From: Rhodococcus sp. B50
Lineage (GTDB): Bacteria > Actinomycetota > Actinomycetes > Mycobacteriales > Mycobacteriaceae
Reading direction: 5' to 3'
NCBI RefSeq assembly: GCF_013602415.1
Contig: NZ_WPAG02000002.1
Coordinates: forward strand, 186,001 to 250,000
DNA: 64,000 nucleotides
Position 1 is the stretch's first letter; each line of letters begins with the position of its first letter. This document shows positions 8,393-16,453 of the stretch, piece by piece. Made by a program: the position numbers and the translations under genes. Under the pieces are notes generated by a model. It made no database searches and was not told the origin of the DNA. It was given only the letters and a program-made list of their open reading frames with translations.

Positions 8393-9467
8393 GTCTGCAC
8401 CGCACACCGATGCGGTGATTCTGGTCGGTGGACAGGGAACGCGGCTACGGCCGCTCACGCTGTCGGCACCCAAGCCGATGCTGCCCACCGCAGGCGTGCC
8501 ATTCCTCACCCACCTCCTCGCGCGGATCCGTGAGGCAGGCATCAAGCACGTCGTGCTCGGCACCTCGTTCAAGGCCGAGGTCTTCGAGGAGCACTTCGCC
8601 GACGGCTCCGACTTCGGCCTCGAGATCGAATACGTCACCGAGACCGAGCCGCTCGGCACCGGCGGCGGTATCCGCAACGTGCTGCCGAAGCTGCGCGCCG
8701 ACAACGTGATGGTCTTCAACGGCGACGTGCTCGGCGGCACCGATCTCGGCGCGGTGCTCGACACCCACATGCGGACCGAGGCCGACGTGACCCTGCACCT
8801 GGTGCGGGTGAGCGATCCGCGTGCCTTCGGCTGCGTCCCCACCGACGACGACGGCCGGGTGACCGCCTTCCTCGAGAAGACCCAGGATCCGCCGACCGAC
8901 CAGATCAACGCCGGCTGCTACGTCTTCCGCCGCGAGATCATCGAGCAGATCCCCGAGGGCCGTCCGGTCTCGGTGGAGCGGGAGGTGTTCCCGGCGCTGC
9001 TGACGGAGGGCAAGAAGGTCTACGGGCATGTGGACGCGGCCTACTGGCGCGACATGGGCACCCCGGAGGACTTCGTCCGCGGCTCGGCCGATCTGGTCCG
9101 CGGTATCGCCCCGTCCCCGGCGCTCCCGCCGCAGCGTGGCGAGTCGCTCGTGCATCCGGGTGCCTCCGTGGCCCCGGGCGCGCTGCTCATCGGCGGCACG
9201 GTCGTCGGCCGTGGCGCCGAGATCGGGGCGGGTGCCCGCCTGGACGGCGCGGTGATCTTCGACGGTGCACGGGTCGAGGCGGGTGCGGTGGTCGAACGGA
9301 GCATCATCGGTTTCGGTGTACGGGTCGGTCCGCGCGCACTGATCCGCGACGGTGTGATCGGTGACGGCGCCGACATCGGTGCGCGGTGCGAACTGCTGCG
9401 CGGGGCCCGGGTGTGGCCTGGAGTGAAGATCCCCGACGGCGGTATCCGGTTCAGTACCGACGTGTGA
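8382..9467 (+). CDS. Mannose-1-phosphate guanylyltransferase (GDP-mannose pyrophosphorylase)
   Basis: Sugar-nucleotide transferase of 361 aa, orthologous in position to Rv3264c, which makes GDP-mannose for mannolipids and lipoarabinomannan. The N-terminal transferase domain shows AVILVGGQGTRLRPLT (nucleotide-binding) and PKPMLPTAG, then VFNGDVLGG; the C-terminal third (residues 250-355) is a hexapeptide left-handed beta-helix with repeated G-A-x-I/V units. ATG 8382 overlaps the wbbL 3' end by 11 bases. Annotation in relatives varies (rmlA2, manB), so no symbol is assigned; substrate specificity is by orthology. Confidence 0.88.
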   Translation: MTSESAPHTDAVILVGGQGTRLRPLTLSAPKPMLPTAGVPFLTHLLARIREAGIKHVVLGTSFKAEVFEEHFADGSDFGLEIEYVTETEPLGTGGGIRNVLPKLRADNVMVFNGDVLGGTDLGAVLDTHMRTEADVTLHLVRVSDPRAFGCVPTDDDGRVTAFLEKTQDPPTDQINAGCYVFRREIIEQIPEGRPVSVEREVFPALLTEGKKVYGHVDAAYWRDMGTPEDFVRGSADLVRGIAPSPALPPQRGESLVHPGASVAPGALLIGGTVVGRGAEIGAGARLDGAVIFDGARVEAGAVVERSIIGFGVRVGPRALIRDGVIGDGADIGARCELLRGARVWPGVKIPDGGIRFSTDV

Positions 9468-9481
9468 GTCGAGAGGTCGAA

Positions 9482-10246
9482 GTGAGTTTCGAAAGGTACG
9501 TGGCCCTCGGTGATTCGTTCACCGAGGGAGTGGGCGATCCGGATCCGTCCCGTCCCAACGGGTTACGCGGCTGGGCCGATCTCGTCGCCGGCGAGTTGGC
9601 GCGCCGATCGGAGAACTTCGCGTACGCGAACCTCGCAATCCGGGGCAGGTTGCTGCGACCGATCATCGACGAGCAGCTCGAGACCGCCGTGGCGATGCGT
9701 CCCGATCTCGTGACGATCTACGCCGGCGGCAACAACCTCATGCGTCCGAAGCTCGACCTCGACGCACTCGCGGCGGAATACGAGGAGGCGGTCGGCAAAC
9801 TCGCCGCAACCGGCGCCCGCGTCCTGATGTGGACGGCCTACGACGGCAGCTGGGCGCCGGTCTTCGGGATCCTGCGCGGCCGCTGGGCCGTGTACAACGA
9901 GCTCGTCCGGGAGATCGCCGACCGGCACGGCGCGACCATCGTCGACTTCTGGCGTTTCGACGAGTACCGGGATCTGCGCATGTGGGATTTCGACCGGCTG
10001 CACATGTCCGCGGCCGGTCACCACAACATGGCGATCCGCGTGCTCGACCTGCTCGGTGTCGAACACGATCTCGGGCCGGTGGAGTTCGACGAGGCACCCG
10101 TCGTCACCCGGGCCCAGGAACGTGCCGCGGACCGCGCGTGGATGCGCGAGTTCCTCGTCCCCTGGATGGGACGGCGACTGCGCGGAGTTTCCTCCGGCGA
10201 CGGCGTCACCCCGAAGTACCCCGAGCTCGGACCGGTCCGGTTCTGA
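9482..10246 (+). CDS. SGNH/GDSL family hydrolase
   Basis: Esterase-like hydrolase of about 254 aa. Block I is FERYVALGDSFTEGVGD (nucleophile Ser in GDS), block III is YAGGNNLM (Asn oxyanion residue) and block V is DRLHMSAAGH (Asp-x-x-His dyad), so all catalytic parts are present. There is no signal peptide, so it is probably cytoplasmic. GTG 9482 is preferred because GAGAGG lies just upstream; GTG 9464 overlapping the guanylyltransferase stop is also in frame. Substrate unknown; co-directional position after GDP-mannose synthesis suggests an envelope-related role but this is inference. Confidence 0.9.
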   Translation: MSFERYVALGDSFTEGVGDPDPSRPNGLRGWADLVAGELARRSENFAYANLAIRGRLLRPIIDEQLETAVAMRPDLVTIYAGGNNLMRPKLDLDALAAEYEEAVGKLAATGARVLMWTAYDGSWAPVFGILRGRWAVYNELVREIADRHGATIVDFWRFDEYRDLRMWDFDRLHMSAAGHHNMAIRVLDLLGVEHDLGPVEFDEAPVVTRAQERAADRAWMREFLVPWMGRRLRGVSSGDGVTPKYPELGPVRF

Positions 10247-10250
10247 CCTC

Positions 10251-10282
10251 CGCTCGTCCCGGCGGCTCCGCCGGGACGAGCG
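10251..10282. terminator. Bidirectional hairpin terminator
   Basis: Perfect 15-bp inverted repeat (10251-10265 and 10268-10282) with a 2-base loop between the convergent SGNH hydrolase and NUDIX genes. Likely ends transcription from both sides. Confidence 0.85.
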
Positions 10283-10288
10283 TGGGTC

Positions 10289-10843
10289 TCACGCCCGCCG
10301 GGCCGCCGCGAGCCGGACCATGTGCGCGATCGTCTCGTGCTCGGCCTTCTGCGGCAGCGCGTCGACCGGCCACCACTGCAGGTCGGTGGACTCGTCGCTG
10401 CGCACCGGCCGGGCGCCTACGGGTGCCGTCACCAGGAATCGCAGGTCGAGGTGCCGGGTGGGCACTCCGAGCGAGCACGTGATCGGATGGGTGTGCGCCG
10501 AGAGCAGGTCCGGATCGATCACCAGATCGGTGATGCCCGATTCCTCGGTCGCCTCGCGCAGTGCCGCGTCGACGACCGTCTCGTCCGACGCCTCGCAGTG
10601 ACCGCCGAGCTGGATCCACCGGCCCACCCGCGGATGCAGGGTGAGCAGCACATTGCGGTGATCGGCGTCGAGGACGATCGACGACGCCGTGATGTGCCCG
10701 GGCACGTGCTCGCGCAGGCACCCGTCGGGCGCGGAATCGAGGAACGCCAGCATGGTGTGCCGCAGTGACTCTGCGTCCTCGGAGTCGGTGCGCCAGGCGG
10801 TGAGCCGGTCGATCGCGGAGGCGTGCAGGGAACGCGCCGACAC
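10289..10843 (-). CDS. NUDIX hydrolase
   Basis: Hydrolase of about 184 aa for nucleoside-diphosphate-linked substrates. The NUDIX box is intact: GGHCEASDETVVDAALREA followed by TEESGI matches G-x5-E-x7-RE-U-x-EE-x-G-U. The GTG start at 10843 lies 2 bases after the fbiB stop, so it is the third gene of a fbiA-fbiB-NUDIX transcription unit. A link to F420 metabolism is suggested by this position, but the substrate cannot be read from the sequence. Confidence 0.88.
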   Translation of the reverse strand: MSARSLHASAIDRLTAWRTDSEDAESLRHTMLAFLDSAPDGCLREHVPGHITASSIVLDADHRNVLLTLHPRVGRWIQLGGHCEASDETVVDAALREATEESGITDLVIDPDLLSAHTHPITCSLGVPTRHLDLRFLVTAPVGARPVRSDESTDLQWWPVDALPQKAEHETIAHMVRLAAARRA

Positions 10844-10845
10844 GA

Positions 10846-12213
10846 CTACAGCTCCACGAGGGCGTCGCCCGGATCCGCGGGTTCGCGCGGCTCCGGTTCG
10901 GTCAGCGGGTAGCCGACGGCAACCGCCCCGAGCGGCGACCATTCGGCGGGCAGCCCGAGCTCTTCGCGGACCACCTCGGGCGCGAAGATCGTCGAACCGA
11001 TCCAGCAGCTGCCCAGCCCACGAGTGGACAGGGATACCAGCAGGCCCTGGACCGCGGCGCCGGCAGCGACGGTGAACATCGTTGCCTCCGCTGCGGTGCG
11101 ACGCGCGTCGGGGTAGTGGTGTGCGCCGTCGGGCACCCAGAACGGGACGATCACCTCGGGTGCGTCGTAGAGGATCGCGCCGCGGGCGAGCCGGCGTTCG
11201 ACGGCCACGGGGTCGAGTCCGTCGCCGTGGAGATCCTCGGCCCACTTCTCGCGCATGCGATCGAGGAGCCGCCGCCGGACCTGTTCGGTCCGCACCCACA
11301 CGAACCGCACCGGGCGGGTGTGATGGGGTGCGGGGGCGGTCAGGGCCTCGGCGATCGCCTCGCGCAGATCCTCGGGATCGACGGGTTCGGCGGCGAACTG
11401 CCGTACCGAGCGGCGCAGCAGAAGTGCCTCGCGCCGGCCGCGTTCGAGGGCCTCCTCGGTACCGAGCCAGAACAGGTCGTCCTCGCCGCTGCGGATCAGG
11501 GCGCGGGCAGCGGAGCCGTCGTCCGGCAGGTCGAGTCCGCGCACCACGGCGACGGGTACACCGCCGAGCTTTCCCTTGACCAGATCGCCTGCCGCGGCGA
11601 TCTCGTCGGCCACCGCCACGGACGTCACCTGCAGTTCGTTGCCCTGCGAATCGTGCGACCCGGCGTAGGCGTGGAGGACGGGGAGCCCGGACGATCCGAT
11701 CGCGGCGTCGGTCTGGCCGTTGCGCCAGGCGCGACCCATCGTGTCGGTGACCACCACGGCGACCCGGACGCCGAGCAGCGCTCCGATGCGCTCGCGGAGG
11801 GCAGATGCGCTCGCGTCGGGATCCTCGGGCAGCAGCGCGAGTTCGGCGCTGTCGACGTTCGATCCGTCGATCCCGGAGGCTGCCTGCACGATGCCCAGCT
11901 TGTTCTCGGTGATGAGGGTGCGGCCCTTGCGGGCCAGCACGCGCACGGCCTCCTCGTTCACGAGGCGCCGGCGCAGTGCGTCGCGGGCATCGGGATCGGT
12001 GGGCGCGGCGACGATCCGTCCCTCGACCTTCGAGACCACCTTGCTCGTGACGACGAGGACGTCCCCGTCGGTCAGCCACGGTGCGGCCTGTGCGACGGCC
12101 GCGGCCAGATCGTCGCCCGGGCGGAACTCGGGAAGCCCGGGGACGGGCAGGATCTCGATCGGGCCGCCCGGCGCGTGATCGCGCACTGCGGGGTCGGCGA
12201 CGGCGTCCGGCAT
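10846..12213 (-). CDS. fbiB: Coenzyme F420:L-glutamate ligase FbiB
   Basis: Two-domain enzyme of 455 aa. The N-terminal domain (to about residue 250) is the F420-0:gamma-glutamyl ligase family, with [18 protein letters not shown] and [15 protein letters not shown]; it adds glutamates to F420-0 using GTP. The C-terminal domain (about 260-455) is an FMN-binding nitroreductase fold, with RRSVRQF at its start and [10 protein letters not shown] near the end, and in actinobacteria reduces dehydro-F420-0. The ATG at 12213 overlaps the fbiA TGA, so translation is coupled. FbiC and FbiD are not in the window. Confidence 0.96.
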   Translation of the reverse strand: MPDAVADPAVRDHAPGGPIEILPVPGLPEFRPGDDLAAAVAQAAPWLTDGDVLVVTSKVVSKVEGRIVAAPTDPDARDALRRRLVNEEAVRVLARKGRTLITENKLGIVQAASGIDGSNVDSAELALLPEDPDASASALRERIGALLGVRVAVVVTDTMGRAWRNGQTDAAIGSSGLPVLHAYAGSHDSQGNELQVTSVAVADEIAAAGDLVKGKLGGVPVAVVRGLDLPDDGSAARALIRSGEDDLFWLGTEEALERGRREALLLRRSVRQFAAEPVDPEDLREAIAEALTAPAPHHTRPVRFVWVRTEQVRRRLLDRMREKWAEDLHGDGLDPVAVERRLARGAILYDAPEVIVPFWVPDGAHHYPDARRTAAEATMFTVAAGAAVQGLLVSLSTRGLGSCWIGSTIFAPEVVREELGLPAEWSPLGAVAVGYPLTEPEPREPADPGDALVEL

Positions 12214-13202
12214 CACAGGGTCACTCCGGCGAGCTCGAGGGCGACGCGGGCCATGTCGGCCGTCGCGTCGGTGTCGGTCATGAGCAGGGGAACGGACCGG
12301 ACCTCGACGCCCGGAACCTCGGCGCGGTCGGTCGAATGCACGAGCCACCCGTCGAGAATGCCTGTGCCGGAGCGGGCACCGTAGTACCGGCCGACGGCCT
12401 CGGCGGTGGTCTCCACCCCGATGACGTCCAGGCATGCATCGGCCATCCCGCGCAGGGCCTTGCCGTCGATGACGGGGGAGAGACCGACGACCTTCGCGGA
12501 GGTGGTGCGCAGCGCGCCCCGGATACCCGGAATCGCGAGGATGGCGCCGACGCTCACGACGGGATTGGACGGGGCCAGCAGGACGGCATCGGCGTTCTCG
12601 ATCGCCTCAACGACTCCGGGAGCCGGCTTCGCCTCCTCCGCACCGATGTGCGCGAAGCTGTGGGTCGGAACCTGGGCGCGGTGGCGGACCCACCATTCCT
12701 CGAAGTGCACGGCGCGCTGGTCACCGTCCTCGGGATCGGTGATGACGACGTGTGTCTCGCTGCGATCGTCGGAGACGGGAAGCAGGGTCACTCCGGGCTT
12801 CCATCGGGTGCACAGTGCTTCGGTGACGGCCGAGAGCGGATAGCCGGTCCGCAACATCTGCGTGCGGATGAGGTGTGTGGCTATGTCGCGGTCGCCGAGA
12901 CCGAACCAGTCGGGGATCGCACCGTAGGCGGCGAGTTCCTCCTTCGCGTTCCAGGTCTCGCCCGCCCTGCCCCAGCCGCGTTCGGTGTCGATCCCACCGC
13001 CCAGGGTGTACATGCAGGTGTCGAGGTCCGGACAGATCCTCAGACCGTGCATCCAGACGTCGTCGCCGACGTTGACGATCGCGGTGATGCGGTGTGCCGC
13101 GTCCGGATTCGGCTCGACGCCGGGGGAAATATCGAGAAGCCGGCGCAAACCTGAGAGAAAACGCGCCCCACCGACACCTCCGACCAATACAGTCACATTC
13201 AC
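12213..13202 (-). CDS. fbiA: F420 phospholactate/phosphoenolpyruvate transferase FbiA
   Basis: 329-aa transferase joining the activated phosphoenolpyruvate or lactate moiety to the deazaflavin Fo to give (dehydro-)F420-0. Typical CofD/FbiA segments: [15 protein letters not shown] at the N-terminus, [19 protein letters not shown] and [19 protein letters not shown]. The GTG start is preceded by TAGGCT about 6 bases upstream, which looks like a -10 element and suggests a leaderless transcript. It diverges from whiB2 across a 253-bp regulatory region and is followed directly by fbiB. Confidence 0.96.
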   Translation of the reverse strand: MNVTVLVGGVGGARFLSGLRRLLDISPGVEPNPDAAHRITAIVNVGDDVWMHGLRICPDLDTCMYTLGGGIDTERGWGRAGETWNAKEELAAYGAIPDWFGLGDRDIATHLIRTQMLRTGYPLSAVTEALCTRWKPGVTLLPVSDDRSETHVVITDPEDGDQRAVHFEEWWVRHRAQVPTHSFAHIGAEEAKPAPGVVEAIENADAVLLAPSNPVVSVGAILAIPGIRGALRTTSAKVVGLSPVIDGKALRGMADACLDVIGVETTAEAVGRYYGARSGTGILDGWLVHSTDRAEVPGVEVRSVPLLMTDTDATADMARVALELAGVTL

Positions 13203-13246
13203 GGCCCAAGCCTAAGCGGTGCGTCATCTACCCGGTCGCGCGCCGT

Positions 13247-13262
13247 CCGAAACGCGTTTCGG
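13247..13262. promoter_or_regulatory. 16-bp perfect palindrome upstream of fbiA
   Basis: CCGAAACGCGTTTCGG is a perfect 16-bp palindrome 45-60 bases upstream of the fbiA GTG and about 38 bases before the whiB2 -35 box. Its length and position suit a dimeric repressor or activator of fbiAB. The protein that binds it is unknown. Confidence 0.5.
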
Positions 13263-13299
13263 CAAAGCGGCCGATGATATGTGAACAACGCCGCTCCGC

Positions 13300-13328
13300 T
13301 TGACCGCGACACACCCGAAGTGTCTAAT
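13300..13328 (+). promoter_or_regulatory. SigA-type promoter of whiB2
   Basis: TTGACC (13300-13305) and TCTAAT (13323-13328) are separated by 17 bases, a near-consensus housekeeping promoter directed at whiB2. The start of transcription would be about 13335, giving a leader of roughly 120 bases. The ATTCGA cluster begins immediately downstream. Confidence 0.6.
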
Positions 13329-13340
13329 CACATACATGTC

Positions 13341-13398
13341 ATTCGATAATCGAATTCGAGATCCCTTGCGGTGAACCCGCATTCGAACGAGTATTCGA
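13341..13398 (+). repeat. Cluster of five ATTCGA/TCGAAT hexamers in the whiB2 leader
   Basis: ATTCGA occurs at 13341, 13354, 13381 and 13393, and its complement TCGAAT at 13350; the first two form the 15-base palindrome ATTCGATAATCGAAT (13341-13355). This AT-containing hexamer should be rare in such GC-rich DNA, so five copies in 58 bases look like a regulator binding array just after the predicted whiB2 transcription start. Confidence 0.5.
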
Positions 13399-13455
13399 GG
13401 GATGGCAGCGGGTTGATCCCCGGTCATGATTCGGCGCTGCAGGTGAGGAGGGACA

Positions 13456-13803
13456 ATGGCCGGCGAGCGCGACAGCTTCGAGCTCATTCGAAGCGATACT
13501 GCAGTCGAGGCTGTCTGTGACTACCCGGACGTCGGGGTGCCCGTCCTGAGTTTGATTTCGGGATTCGGCGACCCTGCGGATGGCGAGGAGCAGTGGCAGG
13601 AGCGTGCGCTCTGTGCGCAGACCGATCCGGAGGCATTCTTCCCCGAGAAGGGTGGATCCACCAGAGAGGCCAAGCGCATCTGCATGGGGTGTGAGGTTCG
13701 GGACGAATGTCTCGAATACGCCCTCGCTCACGACGAGCGGTTCGGTATCTGGGGCGGGCTTTCCGAGAGGGAACGCCGTCGCCTCAAGCGCGGAATAGTC
13801 TGA
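13456..13803 (+). CDS. whiB2: Transcriptional regulator WhiB2
   Basis: WhiB-family iron-sulfur regulator, orthologous in position to Rv3260c (WhmD in M. smegmatis), which controls cell division and septation. Four cluster-ligand cysteines are seen in RALCAQTDPEAFF and RICMGCEVRDECLEYAL, followed by the GIWGGLSERERR turn and a basic C-terminal tail for DNA binding. The ATG at 13456 has GGAGGGA just upstream and gives 115 aa, with an N-terminal extension relative to the core domain. It is preceded by a well-formed SigA promoter and an ATTCGA cluster. Confidence 0.95.
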   Translation: MAGERDSFELIRSDTAVEAVCDYPDVGVPVLSLISGFGDPADGEEQWQERALCAQTDPEAFFPEKGGSTREAKRICMGCEVRDECLEYALAHDERFGIWGGLSERERRRLKRGIV

Positions 13804-13859
13804 CGAGGAGTTCGGCCCGGTACGGGGAGTACGGGACCGAGTGAAACACCGAGTCCGAC

Positions 13860-13908
13860 GACGAAGGTCGGGTTGCGGCCGTGGGGGACGAGCAACCCGA
13901 CCTTCGTC
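13860..13908. terminator. Bidirectional hairpin after whiB2
   Basis: A perfect 17-bp inverted repeat (13860-13876 and 13892-13908, 15-base loop) sits between convergent whiB2 and the Rv3259-like gene. Probably terminates both. Confidence 0.8.
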
Positions 13909-13925
13909 ATGTTTCCGGACGGTGT

Positions 13926-14420
13926 TCAGTCCTCGTCGTCCTCGCCGAGCGTCGGATCCACGACTTCCGGCTCGACGCCGAGATAGGTGGCCACCTGGTG
14001 CACGAGGACGTCGTGGACCAGGTCCGTCAGATCGTCCGGATCCTTCGCGCGCACCTCGAGAGGGCGACGGAACAACACGATCCGCGCCCGGGTGGCGGCG
14101 CCTCGTCGATCGATCCCCGCGGGTACGAGGCGGGACAGTGGCACCGGCCCGTCGGCGACCACTTCGTCGGGCCAGTTCACCGAATCGGGATCGCGCGCCC
14201 GGATCTTCGGGACCTCGTCCACGGCGATGTCGAGCTTGGTGAGCCGATCGTGCCAGCGCGCGTCGATCGGCGCGAACGCGCCGAGTACGAGCAGGTCGAA
14301 CTTCTCGGCGCGGGTCTTCCAGGCCGGCAGGCTCTGCGGGAACAGGGGGCCGCGGATTCCTCTGCCGCGGCGTGCCACGGAACGGGACGACACAGGGCGG
14401 GAACGTCGTGCGCGGACCAT
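13926..14420 (-). CDS. Metallopeptidase-family protein (Rv3259-like), zinc motif degenerate
   Basis: Protein of about 164 aa with the fold and ordering of the zincin-like metallopeptidase family found beside phosphomannomutase genes in actinobacteria. Where active members have HEXXH, this one reads VLVHQVATYLGVEPE: the Glu is Gln and the second His is Thr, so peptidase activity is doubtful. The N-terminus is arginine-rich and the C-terminus acidic (GEDDED). ATG 14420 is chosen because the basic tail begins there; the frame is open further upstream. It diverges from the DUF3499 gene. Confidence 0.75.
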   Translation of the reverse strand: MVRARRSRPVSSRSVARRGRGIRGPLFPQSLPAWKTRAEKFDLLVLGAFAPIDARWHDRLTKLDIAVDEVPKIRARDPDSVNWPDEVVADGPVPLSRLVPAGIDRRGAATRARIVLFRRPLEVRAKDPDDLTDLVHDVLVHQVATYLGVEPEVVDPTLGEDDED

Positions 14421-14507
14421 GCCATGGACACTACGACACGAAAATCCGCCGCCCGTTTCGGTGTGTCCGAATAGTCCTGGAGCGCTCGGCGCGCTACGCT
14501 CCCAGTC

Positions 14508-14903
14508 GTGAGAACACTGCGTCGATGCTGCCGGCCTGGGTGCAAGAACCCTGCTGTTGCGACGCTGACCTACGTGTACTCGGACTCCACCGCCGTGGTC
14601 GGCCCCCTGGCGACCGTCGCGGAACCGCACTCGTGGGATCTCTGCGAGATGCACGGTTCACGCATCACGGCCCCCAAGGGATGGGAGCTCGTCCGGTACG
14701 AGGGAGCGTTCTCGTCGGCCACCCCCGACGAGGACGATCTGACCGCCCTCGCCGAGGCCGTACGCGAGGCCGGCCTGGGTGAGCGCTCCCGCTCCGACTC
14801 GGGCGACGACGATGCCGAGGAGCCCCAACGGGCCGTCGTGCCCCCCACCGCGCGCACCGGCCGACGCGGTCACCTGCGTGTTCTTCCCGATCCCACGTCC
14901 TGA
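14508..14903 (+). CDS. DUF3499 family protein
   Basis: 131-aa actinobacterial protein orthologous in position to Rv3258c. The N-terminus carries a possible metal site, CCRPGCKNPAVATLTYVY, then WDLCEMHGSRITAPKGWE, with Cys and His spaced like a treble-clef zinc ribbon. The C-terminal half is acidic and probably disordered. GTG 14508 puts the Cys motif at the N-terminus. It precedes the phosphomannomutase gene by 77 bases and may be cotranscribed. Function unknown. Confidence 0.85.
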   Translation: MRTLRRCCRPGCKNPAVATLTYVYSDSTAVVGPLATVAEPHSWDLCEMHGSRITAPKGWELVRYEGAFSSATPDEDDLTALAEAVREAGLGERSRSDSGDDDAEEPQRAVVPPTARTGRRGHLRVLPDPTS

Positions 14904-14980
14904 GCCGTTCGCACTAGGCTGAGCGGGTGCGATGTCGCGGAGGACGGCATCGCACGAGTCGAGGTTCAGGAGTCAATACA

Positions 14981-16351
14981 GTGGCGAGAGCTGCCGAGTC
15001 GGTGTCAGCGGTCATCAAGGCGTACGACGTCCGGGGAGTCGTCGGGGAGCAGATCGACGAGGAGTTCGTCCGCGAGGTCGGAGCGTCGTTCGCACGTCTG
15101 TTGCGCAGCGAGGGCAGCGCCGACCGTGTGGTGATCGGGCACGACATGCGCGCCTCGTCCCCGTCGTTGTCCCAGGCTTTCGCCGACGGGGTCACCGCAC
15201 AGGGACTCGACGTGGTGCTCATCGGACTCGCGTCCACCGACCAGCTCTACTTCGCGTCGGGTCTGCTCGACGCACCCGGCGCGATGTTCACCGCGAGCCA
15301 CAACCCCGCGAAGTACAACGGCATCAAGCTCTGCCGCGCCGGTGCCAAGCCCGTCGGACAGGACACCGGTCTGGCGCAGATCTCGGCCGATCTCGTCGAG
15401 GGTGTACCCGGATACGACGGCGAGCGTGGCAGCATCACCGAGCGCGACGTCCTCGAGGACTACGCCTCGTTCGTCCGCGGTCTGGTCGACCTCGCGCAGA
15501 TGCGGCCGCTCAAGGTGGCGGTCGACGCCGGTAACGGCATGGGCGGCCACACCGTCCCCGCCGTCTTCGGTGCCCTGCCCGTCGACCTCGTCCCGCTGTA
15601 CTTCGAACTCGACGGCACCTTCCCGAACCACGAGGCGAACCCTCTCGATCCCGCCAACCTCGTCGACCTCCAGCGTCTGGTCGTCGAGTCCGGCGCCGAC
15701 GTGGGCCTGGCCTTCGACGGCGACGCCGATCGCTGCTTCGTGGTCGACGAGCGCGGCGAGCCGGTCACGCCGTCGGCGGTGACGGCGCTCGTCGCAGCAC
15801 GCGAGCTCGCCAAGGACCCCGGCTCCACGATCATCCACAACCTGATCACCTCGCGGGTGGTGCCAGAGCTCGTCACCGAGCAGGGCGGCAAGCCCGTCCG
15901 CACCCGGGTCGGCCATTCGTTCATCAAGCAGCAGATGGCCGAGACCGGCGCGGTCTTCGGCGGGGAGCACTCGGCACACTATTACTTCCGCGATTTCTGG
16001 GGCGCCGACTCGGGCATGCTCGCGGCACTGCACGTACTCGCCGCGCTGGCCTCGCAGGACGGTCCGCTCTCCGGGCTGATGAGCTCCTACAACCGGTACG
16101 CGGCGTCGGGGGAGATCAATTCGACGGTCGCCGACGCGACCGAGCGCACCGAAGCGGTCGTCGCGGCGTTCGCCGATCGCGCGGTGTCGATCGACCGGCT
16201 CGACGGTGTCACCGTGGACCTGCCCGACAACGCATGGTTCAACCTGCGCGCGTCCAACACCGAGCCGCTGCTGCGGCTCAACGTGGAGGCGCGCACGGAC
16301 GGTGAGGTCGAGGCATTGGTCGAGGAGATCCTTTCCGTCGTTCGTGCGTAG
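14981..16351 (+). CDS. manB: Phosphomannomutase/phosphoglucomutase ManB
   Basis: Alpha-D-phosphohexomutase of about 456 aa interconverting mannose-6-phosphate and mannose-1-phosphate; it links manA to the guanylyltransferase at 8.4 kb. Domains in order: substrate-binding start KAYDVRGVVGEQ, active-site phosphoserine loop TASHNPAKYNGIK, metal-binding loop FDGDADRC, sugar-binding GGEHSAHYYF, and C-terminal phosphate-binding RASNTEPLLRLN. GTG 14981 has CAGGAG 8 bases upstream. Operon order manB-tobH-manA follows. Confidence 0.95.
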   Translation: MARAAESVSAVIKAYDVRGVVGEQIDEEFVREVGASFARLLRSEGSADRVVIGHDMRASSPSLSQAFADGVTAQGLDVVLIGLASTDQLYFASGLLDAPGAMFTASHNPAKYNGIKLCRAGAKPVGQDTGLAQISADLVEGVPGYDGERGSITERDVLEDYASFVRGLVDLAQMRPLKVAVDAGNGMGGHTVPAVFGALPVDLVPLYFELDGTFPNHEANPLDPANLVDLQRLVVESGADVGLAFDGDADRCFVVDERGEPVTPSAVTALVAARELAKDPGSTIIHNLITSRVVPELVTEQGGKPVRTRVGHSFIKQQMAETGAVFGGEHSAHYYFRDFWGADSGMLAALHVLAALASQDGPLSGLMSSYNRYAASGEINSTVADATERTEAVVAAFADRAVSIDRLDGVTVDLPDNAWFNLRASNTEPLLRLNVEARTDGEVEALVEEILSVVRA

Positions 16352-16453
16352 ACGGAGGGACAACGGGAATAATCGAAGTGCCGGTGCATGGCGTGCCGGG
16401 CTCGGTCAGGTGGCTCGCCGAGGTCGCGGCGGCGGAAGGAAGGTGATGCGGTC

